From: Sphingobacterium alimentarium
GTDB taxonomy: Bacteria > Bacteroidota > Bacteroidia > Sphingobacteriales > Sphingobacteriaceae
Length of the DNA stretch: 64,000 bases
Assembly: GCF_004342685.1 (NCBI RefSeq)
Contig: NZ_SMBZ01000002.1
Span: 1 to 64,000 of the forward strand
Direction of reading: 5' to 3'
Shown here piece by piece: positions 33,972-43,842 of the stretch (positions are counted from its first letter, which is position 1; each line of letters begins with the position of its first letter). The notes under the pieces were generated by a model that saw nothing but the letters and a program-made list of their open reading frames with translations, did no database searches and was not told the DNA's origin. A program made the translations under genes and the position numbers.

Positions 33972-34667
33972 CTATGCGTATTGCAACTCAAACTTATAAC
34001 CTACACCTTTGACCGTGGACACGTAGTTGTCGCCAATCTTCTCCCTCAGCTTACGGATGTGCACATCGATCGTACGGTTCGTTACCACAACCGAATCTTC
34101 CCATATCGACTTCAGAATCTGTTCGCGTGTGTACACTTTATTTGGCTTGGAGGCTAATAAATAAAGCAACTCAAACTCTTTACGTGCTAACACGATTTTC
34201 TCTGAACCACGGTAAACGACAAATTCGTCACGATCTATGATAAGATCTGCAATAGCCACTTTGTCTGTTGCAGCATCGGCCACGTCGACTGTATTGCGTC
34301 TCAATATGGCATTGATGCGCGACATGAGCGCACGCGGCTTGATAGGTTTAGCGATATAATCGTCTGCTCCCACGTGAAACCCAGCTATTTCTGAATATTC
34401 CTCGCTGCGAGCCGTCAAGAATATCATAAAGGTATTTTTGAATTCAACCATATTGCGCATCAATCGACAGGCTTCTATCCCATCCATCACAGGCATCATG
34501 ACATCCAAAATGATTAAATCTGGTTTTACTTCTTTGGCTTTTTCGATGGCAAGCCTCCCATTGGTAGCTGTGTAAACTTGATACCCTTCTCTCCTTAGAT
34601 TGTAGGAAATGAGATCTAAAATATCGGACTCATCATCTACCACAAGTATTTTTTGCTTGGAACTCAT
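33972..34667 (-). CDS. OmpR/PhoB-family response regulator
   Basis: 231 residues. The receiver domain carries the acidic pair in LVVDDESD, the phosphorylated Asp in LIILDVMMPVMDG, the Thr in FLTARSEEY and the Lys in DDYIAKPIKP. The winged helix has LARKEFELLYLLASKP and TNRTIDVHIRKLREKIG. It is a typical DNA-binding regulator of the PhoB/RprY kind. No histidine kinase lies next to it in the window, so its partner is elsewhere and its regulon is unknown. Confidence 0.93.
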   Translation of the reverse strand: MSSKQKILVVDDESDILDLISYNLRREGYQVYTATNGRLAIEKAKEVKPDLIILDVMMPVMDGIEACRLMRNMVEFKNTFMIFLTARSEEYSEIAGFHVGADDYIAKPIKPRALMSRINAILRRNTVDVADAATDKVAIADLIIDRDEFVVYRGSEKIVLARKEFELLYLLASKPNKVYTREQILKSIWEDSVVVTNRTIDVHIRKLREKIGDNYVSTVKGVGYKFELQYA

Positions 34668-34774
34668 AGTATCTTTTTTTGCTAAAATATGTACTTAATG
34701 GTAAGATAAAGTTAATCAAATATTATGAAATTGTTAAGCCTTAACACAGGACATAACAACTCATATACATTTTA

Positions 34775-35875
34775 TTATTTCTTGAAAGTAGACTGTAGAA
34801 AATCCTCCAACTCTTTGCTTCGCAAGTTTTTGGCAATAATTTTTCCTTCAGGATCCAATACTACAGAGCTTGGAATCGCTTTAATACGGTAATCAATAAT
34901 CACATCCGAAGACCATGCTTTCAGATCCGAAATATTTGTCCAGATGAGTTTATCCTCTTCGATAGCGCGCATCCAGGAGCCTGGATTATTATCTAGAGAG
35001 ACACCTAAAATCTCAAATCCTTGATTTTTGTAGGTATTGTAAAGACGTACCAAATTCGGATTTTCTTTACGACATGGCATACACCAGGATGCCCAAAAGT
35101 CAACCAAAACATATTTACCACGGTATTCAGAAAGTTTTACCGCTTTATTATTTGTTGTATAAGCCTCGATCTCCGGAGCTACCTGTCCCACAGCCAAACG
35201 CTTTAGCTTCTCAATTTCCTCACGAAACTGATTGACCATCGCATTGTCTTTAAACTGCTCCTTGATCTTTTCTGAATAAGCAATAAGTTCGCTCTCCGCC
35301 AATTCCGGATCCAGTGTACTCACCGCATAAAATCCCGCTAAATTATTGTACTTCTCGGCAAATTTAACGGCTTCCTTTGTATAGAAATTCATCGAATTTC
35401 TATACGCACTCATATACTCCGAACGTAGCACTTCAATTTCATTTTCCGACTTATTCGCTATACGCTTCGTGAAATCGGACTGCAACGAATCTTCGACAAA
35501 TTCTTTGCGCGTCTTGATAGGCGCAAACTCTTTTAATGCGGTAGACAGTTCCGAACCTTCTACTGCATAGGCGTCCGGATTCTGCAGATCAGCCGCAAAT
35601 GTCAATTTCTCTCCCGGCGTAAGTATGATAGGATATTTATTTTTCCCAACTTGAACCGTCAGCAATCGAGATTGCGTAGCTGCTCGTTCGAATTTGAACC
35701 TATTTTGATCAGAAAGAAAAACAGAATCTAACTTACGATCTCCTTCATAAAAAGCTACCACTTTTACATTTCCTGGATTTTGAATCTCTCCAGAGATAGA
35801 TATCGTGTCTTTGTTCGAACATCCTATCACACTCAACAGCATCATACTTGCAAAAAATGACTGTAGCTTCTTCAT
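34775..35875 (-). CDS. TlpA-like thioredoxin-domain lipoprotein with DUF4369
   Basis: 366 residues with lipobox VIGC. The N-terminal DUF4369 beta domain (ISISGEIQNPGNVKVVAFYEG) and a helical middle are followed by a thioredoxin fold with WASWCMPCRKENP and the cis-proline region KAIPSSVVLDPEGKI. These lipoproteins keep periplasmic or outer-membrane thiols reduced in Bacteroidota; DsbD-type proteins such as that at 238-1968 are possible electron donors. It lies 16 bases downstream of alaS. Confidence 0.9.
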   Translation of the reverse strand: MKKLQSFFASMMLLSVIGCSNKDTISISGEIQNPGNVKVVAFYEGDRKLDSVFLSDQNRFKFERAATQSRLLTVQVGKNKYPIILTPGEKLTFAADLQNPDAYAVEGSELSTALKEFAPIKTRKEFVEDSLQSDFTKRIANKSENEIEVLRSEYMSAYRNSMNFYTKEAVKFAEKYNNLAGFYAVSTLDPELAESELIAYSEKIKEQFKDNAMVNQFREEIEKLKRLAVGQVAPEIEAYTTNNKAVKLSEYRGKYVLVDFWASWCMPCRKENPNLVRLYNTYKNQGFEILGVSLDNNPGSWMRAIEEDKLIWTNISDLKAWSSDVIIDYRIKAIPSSVVLDPEGKIIAKNLRSKELEDFLQSTFKK

Positions 35876-35890
35876 ATTATTTTGTTGTTT

Positions 35891-38506
35891 TTATTTTGTT
35901 AAAAAATCTTTCGCACGTGCAATTGCTTTGTCCAATCCGCTCGCATCCTTACCTCCTGCTGTAGCGAAGAATGGTTGACCACCGCCACCACCTTGGATGT
36001 CTTTTGCTAGATCACGGATCACAGCGCCTGCATTCAATCCTTTTTCTTTCACCAAATCTTCTGATACCACCACCGTCAAACTTGGTTTCCCGTCGAATTC
36101 AGCACCCAATACCAAGAACAAATTATTCAATGCACCTTTCAAGGCATAGGCCAAAGTCTTTACCGCATCTGCATTTGGTAAATCCACACGTGCAGCCAAG
36201 AAATTCACGCCATCGATATTTTCAAACTTCGCTTCTAAATCCTTCTTCATGGCCAACGATTTTTCGCGGATAGCATTTTCGATTCCTTTCTTCAAGGCGC
36301 TGTTCTCGTCGACAAGTTTAGAAATCGCAGAAACAAAATCTTTGGGATTATTCAAGATTTCTCTCATATTCTGAGCCAATTCAAAATGCTCACGGATTAC
36401 CGCAGCAGCTTTGGTACCTGTGATCGCTTCAATACGACGCACACCGGCTGCAACAGCGGACTCAGATACGATTTTGAAGAAACCAATCTGTCCAGTAGCT
36501 TTCACGTGCGTACCACCACAAAGCTCTTTCGAGAAAGCATCATCAAATGTAATCACACGTACATAGTCACCATATTTCTCACCGAATAATGCAGTCACTC
36601 CTGATTCGATCGCTTTTTGATATGGCACTTGACGTTCCTCTTTCAAGGCAATATTTTCACGAATCTTCGCATTCACAATATCTTCTACTGCTTTGATTTC
36701 GTCATAAGTCATTTTTGAGAAATGCGAAATATCAAAACGCAATACATCCGGATTCACCAATGAACCTTTTTGATTCACGTGATCACCCAACACTTGTTTC
36801 AAGGCAGCATGCAATAAGTGTGTACCTGAGTGATTAGCTTCTGTGTCCAAACGCTTTGCAACATCTACTTTCGCCTCGAAATAACCTTCCAAAGAAGACG
36901 GCAATTGATTCACAAAGTGAACAAACAATCCATTTTCCTTTTTCGTATCCGTAACGAATACTTTTTCACCGGATTCAGAAATTAACACACCTGTATCCCC
37001 TACTTGTCCGCCACCTTCCGCATAAAAAGGTGTTACAGACAATACCAATTGGTATTGATCCTTGCCTTTTGCCGAAACTTTACGGTATTTTATGATTTCA
37101 GTATTTGCAGTTAAGGAGTCATAACCAACAAATTCTGATTCATCAATATCACTTACGGTAACCCAATCTCCTGTATCAATAGTAGTAGCCGCTCTTGAAC
37201 GATCTTTTTGTGCTTGCAAAGCTTTATCAAAAGCTTCCATATCCACATAAAGTCCTTTTTCACGAGCTAATAAGTCCGTCAAGTCAATCGGGAATCCATA
37301 TGTATCAAATAATTCAAACGCAAAATCCCCATCAATTACTTGATTGCCTTCGGCGTAATTTTCGAAACGTTGGATACCTGTTGTCAAAGTACGTAAGAAA
37401 GAAACTTCTTCTTCCAGAATGACTTTCTCCACGAAATCTTGTTGTGCATACAACTCATCAAAAACACCTTTGAACTGCGCTGCTAATACAGGAACCAATT
37501 CATGGAAGAACGGATTTTTGAAATTCAAAAATGTATAAGCATAACGTACTGCACGACGCAAAATACGACGGATTACATAGCCCGCTTTATTATTGGATGG
37601 CAACTGACCATCTGCTATTGCAAAACTCACCGCACGGATGTGATCAGACAATACACGCATAGCGATATCTGTCTTTTCATCTTGTCCGTATGGAATACCT
37701 GATTTCTCAGAAATATATTGAATCAATGGTTGGAATACATCGGTGTCGTAATTTGAGGTTTTCCCTTGTATACAACGTACCAAACGCTCGAAGCCCATAC
37801 CTGTGTCCACATGTTTGTTTGGAAGATGCTCAAGACTTCCGTTTTTCAAACGGTTGAATTGCATAAATACCAAGTTCCAAATCTCTATTACTTGTGGGTG
37901 GTCAGCATTTACTAAATCTTGACCTTTCACCGCAGCACGCTCTTCATTCGAGCGCATATCAAAATGGATTTCCGAACAAGGGCCACACGGTCCTTGGTCG
38001 CCCATTTCCCAGAAATTATCCTTTTTATTTCCTAATAAGATTCTATCTTCTGCAATATGTGCTTTCCAAAAATTGAAAGCTTCACTATCACGCTCCAAAT
38101 TCTCCGAAGCATCGCCTTCAAAAATTGTTACATACAAACGGTCCTTGTCCAATTTCAACACTTCTGTCAACAATTCCCAAGCCCATTCTATTGCTTCTTT
38201 TTTGAAATAATCTCCAAAAGACCAATTACCCAACATTTCGAACAAAGTGTGGTGATAGGTATCAATCCCCACCTCTTCCAAATCATTGTGCTTACCAGAG
38301 ACGCGCAAACAACGTTGTGTATCGGCTACTCGTGGATATTTGACCGCTGCTTCACCCAGAAACAATTCTTTGAATTGATTCATCCCGGCGTTTGTAAACA
38401 TTAAAGTAGGGTCATTTTTGACTACCACAGGAGCTGATGGTACGATATGATGTGATTTGCTTTGAAAATATTCCAAAAACGCTGCGCGTATTTCTCTACT
38501 GGTCAT
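35891..38506 (-). CDS. alaS: Alanyl-tRNA synthetase
   Basis: 871 residues, the usual length. The class II catalytic part starts with IRAAFLEYFQSKSH and TLMFTNAGMNQFKE. The editing domain has HSGTHLLHAAL and the CGGTH motif. The C-Ala end has GGGGGQPFFATAGGKD. It charges tRNA-Ala and clears Ser- and Gly-tRNA-Ala. The ATG at 38506 was chosen over an upstream TTG at 38542, because the promoter box at 38530-38537 lies in between. Confidence 0.98.
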   Translation of the reverse strand: MTSREIRAAFLEYFQSKSHHIVPSAPVVVKNDPTLMFTNAGMNQFKELFLGEAAVKYPRVADTQRCLRVSGKHNDLEEVGIDTYHHTLFEMLGNWSFGDYFKKEAIEWAWELLTEVLKLDKDRLYVTIFEGDASENLERDSEAFNFWKAHIAEDRILLGNKKDNFWEMGDQGPCGPCSEIHFDMRSNEERAAVKGQDLVNADHPQVIEIWNLVFMQFNRLKNGSLEHLPNKHVDTGMGFERLVRCIQGKTSNYDTDVFQPLIQYISEKSGIPYGQDEKTDIAMRVLSDHIRAVSFAIADGQLPSNNKAGYVIRRILRRAVRYAYTFLNFKNPFFHELVPVLAAQFKGVFDELYAQQDFVEKVILEEEVSFLRTLTTGIQRFENYAEGNQVIDGDFAFELFDTYGFPIDLTDLLAREKGLYVDMEAFDKALQAQKDRSRAATTIDTGDWVTVSDIDESEFVGYDSLTANTEIIKYRKVSAKGKDQYQLVLSVTPFYAEGGGQVGDTGVLISESGEKVFVTDTKKENGLFVHFVNQLPSSLEGYFEAKVDVAKRLDTEANHSGTHLLHAALKQVLGDHVNQKGSLVNPDVLRFDISHFSKMTYDEIKAVEDIVNAKIRENIALKEERQVPYQKAIESGVTALFGEKYGDYVRVITFDDAFSKELCGGTHVKATGQIGFFKIVSESAVAAGVRRIEAITGTKAAAVIREHFELAQNMREILNNPKDFVSAISKLVDENSALKKGIENAIREKSLAMKKDLEAKFENIDGVNFLAARVDLPNADAVKTLAYALKGALNNLFLVLGAEFDGKPSLTVVVSEDLVKEKGLNAGAVIRDLAKDIQGGGGGQPFFATAGGKDASGLDKAIARAKDFLTK

Positions 38507-38529
38507 GAAATTATACTTTTTTAAAGTCG

Positions 38530-38560
38530 CAAATTTACTCAAAATAGCTGGCTAAAACAA
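38530..38560 (-). promoter_or_regulatory. Promoter of alaS
   Basis: On the minus strand TTG (38560-38558), 20 nt, TAAATTTG (38537-38530): a near-perfect Bacteroidota promoter with a leader of about 16-20 nt. It decides the start codon at 38506. Confidence 0.8.
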
Positions 38561-38698
38561 TCATATTGATTATTTGTTTGCCCTTTTCATTTCGAGCAAA
38601 AATCACCACAAACATATCTAAAACCTGCATTAATCATATTTTTATTGAAGAATGTTTAGTAAATTTATACTGTTACTTTACAGCGATAACTATACTTC

Positions 38699-39526
38699 AT
38701 GACAAAAACAATATTAGTTCCGACAGATTTTTCGACAAACGCTTTATATGCAGCACGCTATGCTTGCCAAATAGCTACCACGAACAATTACAACATTCAT
38801 CTATTTCATTGTTATACCAGCAGTACGGCCGTAGAAGCAGACAACTCTACCGAATTAAAAGCAGACGTACTCATTCAGGAATTAAAAGAGCAATTATTAA
38901 AAAATTACCCTTTATTAACTATCGAGACTGAATGTGTGTCCAGGTTATTGACAGATGTATTGCCGGATTATGCGGTGGCACCAAAATTTGCTTTAGTTGT
39001 AATGGGCACAACGGGAGCTGGTGAGGGTAAGCCTATTTTATGGGGAAGTAACACTTCATTTATAACCAGTAAAGTAAAAATCCCCGTTATTGCTATCCCA
39101 TCAGGTGCGGAAACATTCGCTGCTGACAATATAGCTATACTTACTAATTTTAAAGCCGAAGAGGTAGAGACGCTGAACAATTTTATAACATACGTATCAC
39201 CTATCAAAAATCTGGATATCATCCATATCTACAAGGACAATAAGAAAGCAAAAGATGTGGAGCAACAGCTTCAGGACTGGAGTTTCAATATTAAAGAGCT
39301 AAGTGCTATCGAAACGGTTAATACGATTGCGCAGCCTATTCAACATGACAATGAAGAATTAGATACTATTCCCGAAGTTATCAATCATATTGTGGGTAGC
39401 AACTCCTATGATATGATTCTTGTGACGAAGGTTCGTAAGTCGTTCTTTCAGCGTATCACTTCACCATCGGTGTCCCGTCAGATCACATTGAGTCTGCAAA
39501 AACCTACTTTTTTTGATAATATTTAA
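38699..39526 (+). CDS. Universal stress protein (UspA-like), first of a tandem pair
   Basis: 275 residues; the first half is a typical Usp domain (TKTILVPTDFSTNALYAARYA at the start, LVVMGTTGAGEG near its end), and the C-terminal half is a degenerate second Usp-like unit. Usp proteins bind ATP or act as dimeric stress scaffolds. It is followed after 9 bases by a paralogue. Confidence 0.9.
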   Translation: MTKTILVPTDFSTNALYAARYACQIATTNNYNIHLFHCYTSSTAVEADNSTELKADVLIQELKEQLLKNYPLLTIETECVSRLLTDVLPDYAVAPKFALVVMGTTGAGEGKPILWGSNTSFITSKVKIPVIAIPSGAETFAADNIAILTNFKAEEVETLNNFITYVSPIKNLDIIHIYKDNKKAKDVEQQLQDWSFNIKELSAIETVNTIAQPIQHDNEELDTIPEVINHIVGSNSYDMILVTKVRKSFFQRITSPSVSRQITLSLQKPTFFDNI

Positions 39527-39535
39527 TTTTAGAAT

Positions 39536-40393
39536 ATGAACAAGCTATTAATACCGGTTGATTTTTCGATCCACTCTGACAAAGCTATTGAATATGCCGT
39601 TCAATTAGCACAAAAAAGCAAACATACCATCGACTTGTTGCATGTATTTACCGATCACAGCAACATTTATCAAAATGCACTGACAAATCCAGAACTGATA
39701 GATCCGCGAGTACCCGAGACCAAGCAAAAGATGAAAGCATTAATTGATCGGATACAAGCTGAACTTCCCGAAATCCAATTGAATACGATTTATGCCGATG
39801 GCAATCTCTATGATGAAGTGAGCCGCTTGGCTGTCAAAGAAGAATATGACGCCATCCTCATGGGTACCAAAGGTGCGTTTGGATTGGATGCACTATTGGT
39901 AGGTTCCAATATGTTTGATGTTTTCTTGAATACGAAAGTACCCGTGCTTGCAGTTCCGTACAGCGAAAAAACCTTTAAAGTAGATAAGGTTGGTTTGCTA
40001 TGTAATTTCAAATACGGAGAAATCGATGTGCTGAAACAGGCCATCAAAGTATATGGCAATGATTTCGAACTGGTGCTCATTCACGTGAATACATCCAACG
40101 AATCCATTCATAATATTGACAAAAGCTTTGATGTCTTTATTGAAAAGATCATTGAAGAAACTGGCATAGAGGATATATCCTATGTGATCAAATCTCAAAC
40201 TTTCTTCGTACAATACAAAGAGGATATCTCGTCGGCTATAAATTCTGTAATTTCAGATGAAATGCTAGACGCTTTACTTGTAACAAAGAGTAAAAAAGGA
40301 TTTTTGAGAAAGATCGTCGAAGAGAATATCGTTCGTCGGATGGCTTATCAAATTCAGATTCCCAAATTCTTTGCGCGCCGTCTAGAAGAATAG
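39536..40393 (+). CDS. Universal stress protein (UspA-like), second of a tandem pair
   Basis: 285 residues with NKLLIPVDFSIHSDKAIEYAVQ at the start and AILMGTKGAFGLDALLVGSN at the end of the first domain, the ATP-binding G-x2-G-x9-G(S/T)-like loop. The second half is again a weaker Usp-like domain. Cotranscription with its paralogue is implied by the 9-base gap. Confidence 0.9.
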   Translation: MNKLLIPVDFSIHSDKAIEYAVQLAQKSKHTIDLLHVFTDHSNIYQNALTNPELIDPRVPETKQKMKALIDRIQAELPEIQLNTIYADGNLYDEVSRLAVKEEYDAILMGTKGAFGLDALLVGSNMFDVFLNTKVPVLAVPYSEKTFKVDKVGLLCNFKYGEIDVLKQAIKVYGNDFELVLIHVNTSNESIHNIDKSFDVFIEKIIEETGIEDISYVIKSQTFFVQYKEDISSAINSVISDEMLDALLVTKSKKGFLRKIVEENIVRRMAYQIQIPKFFARRLEE

Positions 40394-40422
40394 AAATGAA
40401 GACGTTGTAGCGATACATCGAC

Positions 40423-40471
40423 AATAATCACCATACTTGAGTGTTTTCAATCCGAAAGTATGGTGATTATT
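40423..40471 (+). terminator. Terminator of the Usp pair
   Basis: Perfect 16-bp arms AATAATCACCATACTT / AAGTATGGTGATTATT around a 17-nt loop, followed by eight T. Confidence 0.85.
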
Positions 40472-40516
40472 TTTTTTTGGCAATAAAATTGAGATAGGAG
40501 TTAAAAAATTATATTT

Positions 40517-41842
40517 ATGATACGCAATAAATACAAAAAGGTTTCTTTGATGATTGCAGCAGGATTAGTGTCCTCAGCTTCATTTGCACAAGTTGCACAC
40601 TCCACAATTGAAGGTACTACTCCTTTTGCACCTAGTACAGATTACAAAACATGGTCAATTGGATTAAATGCTGGTGTGTTAAACCAATCCAACATCTTTG
40701 GATTCAACCGTGCTGGATTTGATAAATTAGACCATAATGTGGGTTATAGTGCTTATATCAAAAAATATATCTCTCCATCATTTGGTTTAAAAGCACAATA
40801 TTTGGGCGGTAAAGTGGGTGGTAAAAACGAAACTACCAACGCTGAATTTGAAGCTAAGATGCCATGGTCGGCAGCATTATCTGCTGAATGGACTCTAGCA
40901 AATACCAATTGGAGATTCGTAAACAGTATCATTAAGCCTTACTTCTCAGTAGGTGTAGGAGCTATGAATTTTGAAACGACTAGCACTATCGGCGGAACTT
41001 CCAATACCGCTGAAGAACAAACAAAATTATATGTTCCTGTGGATGCAGGTTTAAAATTCGCTATTGCCAAAGGTGTGAACCTGGATTTAGGTTACCAAAT
41101 AAACTGGGCTAACCAAGATTTTGATGGCATAGCAGGTGGTCAATACAAAAACGATTTATTCTCATATGCACATGCAGGTCTTGAATTTGCATTGGGTGGA
41201 TCTGGAAAACCTTTCTTAGGAAATAGCAATCCAGCTGCAACATTGGCTGCGGATGTGAATAAAAAATATGACGAAATCAAATCTGAACGTGATGCGTTAA
41301 TCGCATCAAACAATGAGCTGAAAGGTCAAATCGCACAAATCAACAACGACCTGAAAGATGATGATGGCGATGGTGTGCCAAACAAATTCGATAAATGTCC
41401 TAACACACCTTCTGGTGTTCAGGTAGACGGAGCTGGTTGTCCTATTACAGTGAAAAACGAAACTAAAGTTATCGAGAAAATCGTCGTAACGGAAGAAGAC
41501 AGAAAAGTAGTGGACGAAGCTATCAAAAACTTAGAGTTCGAAACTGGTAAATCTACTATCCGCTCGACATCGTATTCTTCATTGGATCGCGTAGCTGCAA
41601 TTTTGATTGAGAAAAATTTTAGCTTAAAATTAGCAGGTCACACAGACAATACAGGTTCATTACAAACGAACTTACGTTTGTCAAAAGAACGCGCGGAAGC
41701 AGTGAAAGCTTATTTAGTATCTAAAGGTGCTAATCCTTCACGTATTGAAGCGACTGGGTACGGTCCAAACCAACCTATTGCTTCTAATAGTACGGCTGAA
41801 GGTCGTCAACAAAACCGTCGTGTAGAGTTTACATTATACTAG
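40517..41842 (+). CDS. OmpA-family outer-membrane protein with TSP3-like calcium loop
   Basis: 441 residues. A signal peptide ends at ASFAQ. Residues about 40-235 form an eight-strand-like beta barrel. A helical linker (KKYDEIKSERDALIASNNEL) leads to a type-3 thrombospondin-like calcium loop DDDGDGVPNKFDKCPNTP. The C-terminal OmpA domain binds peptidoglycan (LKLAGHTDNTGSLQTN, LSKERAEAVKAYL, GRQQNRRVEFTLY). It is a major porin/anchor type of Bacteroidota. Confidence 0.94.
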   Translation: MIRNKYKKVSLMIAAGLVSSASFAQVAHSTIEGTTPFAPSTDYKTWSIGLNAGVLNQSNIFGFNRAGFDKLDHNVGYSAYIKKYISPSFGLKAQYLGGKVGGKNETTNAEFEAKMPWSAALSAEWTLANTNWRFVNSIIKPYFSVGVGAMNFETTSTIGGTSNTAEEQTKLYVPVDAGLKFAIAKGVNLDLGYQINWANQDFDGIAGGQYKNDLFSYAHAGLEFALGGSGKPFLGNSNPAATLAADVNKKYDEIKSERDALIASNNELKGQIAQINNDLKDDDGDGVPNKFDKCPNTPSGVQVDGAGCPITVKNETKVIEKIVVTEEDRKVVDEAIKNLEFETGKSTIRSTSYSSLDRVAAILIEKNFSLKLAGHTDNTGSLQTNLRLSKERAEAVKAYLVSKGANPSRIEATGYGPNQPIASNSTAEGRQQNRRVEFTLY

Positions 41843-41870
41843 GATACGCAATAACTTACTTTCAATATAA

Positions 41871-41898
41871 AAAGTGCTTGGTCATGACCAAGCACTTT
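41871..41898. terminator. Terminator of the OmpA-like gene
   Basis: A perfect palindrome AAAGTGCTTGGTCA / TGACCAAGCACTTT with T-rich sequence after it. Confidence 0.85.
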
Positions 41899-41978
41899 CT
41901 ATTTTACTTCCGATTTCAAGAACAAATTAATGTTTGAAATTTATTTTTGCATTTCATTGAAATCTAAATAATTTATCT

Positions 41979-42026
41979 ATATTTACAACATAAAATTGAT
42001 TAAAAGCAATTTTATGTTGTAAATAT
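41979..42026. repeat. Perfect 20-bp inverted repeat in a gene-free stretch
   Basis: ATATTTACAACATAAAATTG (41979-41998) and its exact complement CAATTTTATGTTGTAAATAT (42007-42026) flank GATTAAAA. It is AT-rich, with no T-run and no gene ending just before it. The surrounding 41899-42232 has no supported gene. Its role is unknown. Confidence 0.85.
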
Positions 42027-42232
42027 GAGCTGCACTGATGACTATAATTAATTATAATTTATCAGTTCTCGTAAAGACAATATTCTGCTAAAATTAGGAC
42101 AATCACTATTTTAACAAGATTATCTTACAAATTTGAACTGAGGATTTGAGGTTTTAACACTGTAGTCAAAAGTCCAAAAATCGCCGCGTAGAATTTTTCA
42201 TAAAATTAATTTTCTCAGGATTGTTAAGGGTT

Positions 42233-42256
42233 AAAGGGGACATTCGCGTCCCCTTT
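42233..42256. terminator. Terminator of the acyl-CoA dehydrogenase gene
   Basis: Arms AAAGGGGAC / GTCCCCTTT around a 6-nt loop; it lies just past the stop of the leftward gene. Confidence 0.75.
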
Positions 42257-42259
42257 ATT

Positions 42260-43609
42260 TTATACAAAAGCACTAAAACCAGTTATACTGCGTCCCACGA
42301 TTAGGGAGTTAATCTCTTTGGTTCCTTCATACGAATAAATAGCTTCGGCATCCGCCAAAAAGCGTGCTACATTATATTCTAAAAGGATACCGTTACCACC
42401 CATGACTTCACGAGCCCGCGAAACAATATCTCGGGTCCGTAGTGTACAAAAAACTTTAGCCAATGAAGCATGCTCGTCTTTCAGTTTTCCTTCATCCTGC
42501 AATTCAGAAAGCCTATACACCAACGTTTGCATGGCTGTCAGATTAGACAGCATTTCTACGAGATGATTCTGAATCAATTGGAACGAGGCAATGGGTTTAC
42601 CGAACTGCTCCCGCTTCAATGTATATTCCAGGGCATTCTCATACGCACCGCGAGCACAACCTACAGCCATCCACGCTACACCTGCACGGGTCATTTGCAA
42701 TACCTTTGCCGTGTCGCGGAATGTATTGGCATGTGGCAGTCTGTCCGCTTCCGGAACGACACAGTCCGTGAGCGTAATCAATCCATTCTGCACGATACGC
42801 AATGCCATCTTGCCTTTAATCTTTTCGACAGAAAAACCAGGATTTTCTTTACGAACGATAAATCCCTTCACCTGATTGTCGTCCACATCTCTCGCCCAAA
42901 TGATTGTTATATCCGAAAAAGTGGAGTTGCCTATCCATTTTTTCTGACCGTTCAGCACCCATCCATCTGCCGTTTTCTTGCAGGTAGTGGTCAAACCGCC
43001 TGCTGTTGCCGAACCTACTTCGGGTTCCGTAAGACCGAAAGCTCCGATTTTTTTCAGTTGCTGCATCTGCGGCAACCATTCTTGCTTTTGCTCTTCCGAG
43101 CCACAAAAGTATATGGAGCCCATGGCCAATCCACTCTGCACACCCAGGAAAGTGGCAATAGAAGGATCGATACGACCAAATTCGGCAGCTATGATGCCAT
43201 CCACTAATGAACTGCCTCCAGCGCATCCATATCCTTCGTACACGTAACCGCATACATTCAAATCGGCCAATTTTGGTATAATTTCAAATGGGAAATCATC
43301 ATGCAACCAATATTTATTGACTAAAGGTTTGATTTCTGCTTCCAAAAATGCACGTACTTTCAGTTGCAGTGCGCGATCTTCGGGAGACAACTTCGCTGAA
43401 ATATCATAAAAATCTGCATCAACGGGAGGCGGATCTTTCTTTTTCTTTGTGGAGGTCAACATTTTCATTGCCATATGCAATTGCGCTTCATCCATCTTCG
43501 AAACTGAATTAATTATCGCAGCCAAATCGACTTTCTGCGAAAGTTTTTCCAATTGGGCAAGATCCACCGTTTTGAACAATTTTATGAGTTTTTGAAACTT
43601 ATCAAACAT
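42260..43609 (-). CDS. Acyl-CoA dehydrogenase (glutaryl-CoA dehydrogenase-like)
   Basis: 449 residues, with about 60 extra N-terminal residues before the FAD-binding fold. Motifs: AFGLTEPEVGSATAGGLTT, WVLNGQKKWIGNSTFSD, REQFGKPIASFQLIQNHL and the catalytic base in AIYSYEGTKEIN. The position of the glutamate and the flanking pattern are closest to glutaryl-CoA or short-chain dehydrogenases. It would pass electrons to electron-transfer flavoprotein. The substrate is not settled, and it is a single-gene unit. Confidence 0.9.
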   Translation of the reverse strand: MFDKFQKLIKLFKTVDLAQLEKLSQKVDLAAIINSVSKMDEAQLHMAMKMLTSTKKKKDPPPVDADFYDISAKLSPEDRALQLKVRAFLEAEIKPLVNKYWLHDDFPFEIIPKLADLNVCGYVYEGYGCAGGSSLVDGIIAAEFGRIDPSIATFLGVQSGLAMGSIYFCGSEEQKQEWLPQMQQLKKIGAFGLTEPEVGSATAGGLTTTCKKTADGWVLNGQKKWIGNSTFSDITIIWARDVDDNQVKGFIVRKENPGFSVEKIKGKMALRIVQNGLITLTDCVVPEADRLPHANTFRDTAKVLQMTRAGVAWMAVGCARGAYENALEYTLKREQFGKPIASFQLIQNHLVEMLSNLTAMQTLVYRLSELQDEGKLKDEHASLAKVFCTLRTRDIVSRAREVMGGNGILLEYNVARFLADAEAIYSYEGTKEINSLIVGRSITGFSAFV

Positions 43610-43656
43610 ATTATCTGCTTTAGTTTAAAATGTTGTATTAAAATAACTTTTTATTC

Positions 43657-43686
43657 TTGCATTTTAAGAAAACTGTACTATATTTG
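43657..43686 (+). promoter_or_regulatory. Promoter of the small lipoprotein gene
   Basis: TTG (43657-43659), 19 nt, TATATTTG (43679-43686): full Bacteroidota consensus. The expected leader is about 150 nt. Confidence 0.8.
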
Positions 43687-43766
43687 CATCCGAAATAAAG
43701 TATTATTCAATTTTATCAACTGATTTTCAGCGGATTAAAAAGAAAATAAAAATATTTTTATTTTGT

Positions 43767-43788
43767 GGGTTACCTTTTAAAGGTACCC
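43767..43788 (+). promoter_or_regulatory. Hairpin in the long leader of the small lipoprotein gene
   Basis: GGGTTACCTTT / AAAGGTACCC pairs with one bulge, 55 bases before the ATG; an AT-rich inverted repeat lies just upstream (43743-43764). It could affect mRNA stability or translation. Confidence 0.5.
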
Positions 43789-43842
43789 GTATTAATAGGT
43801 ATAGTAAACAAATTTGTTTCAATTAAAATAGAAAATTAAAAG

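Noticed and set aside
42470..43253. Long frames of up to 245 codons opposite and across the acyl-CoA dehydrogenase gene
   Set aside because: The dehydrogenase is full length with all motifs; these are shadows of it.
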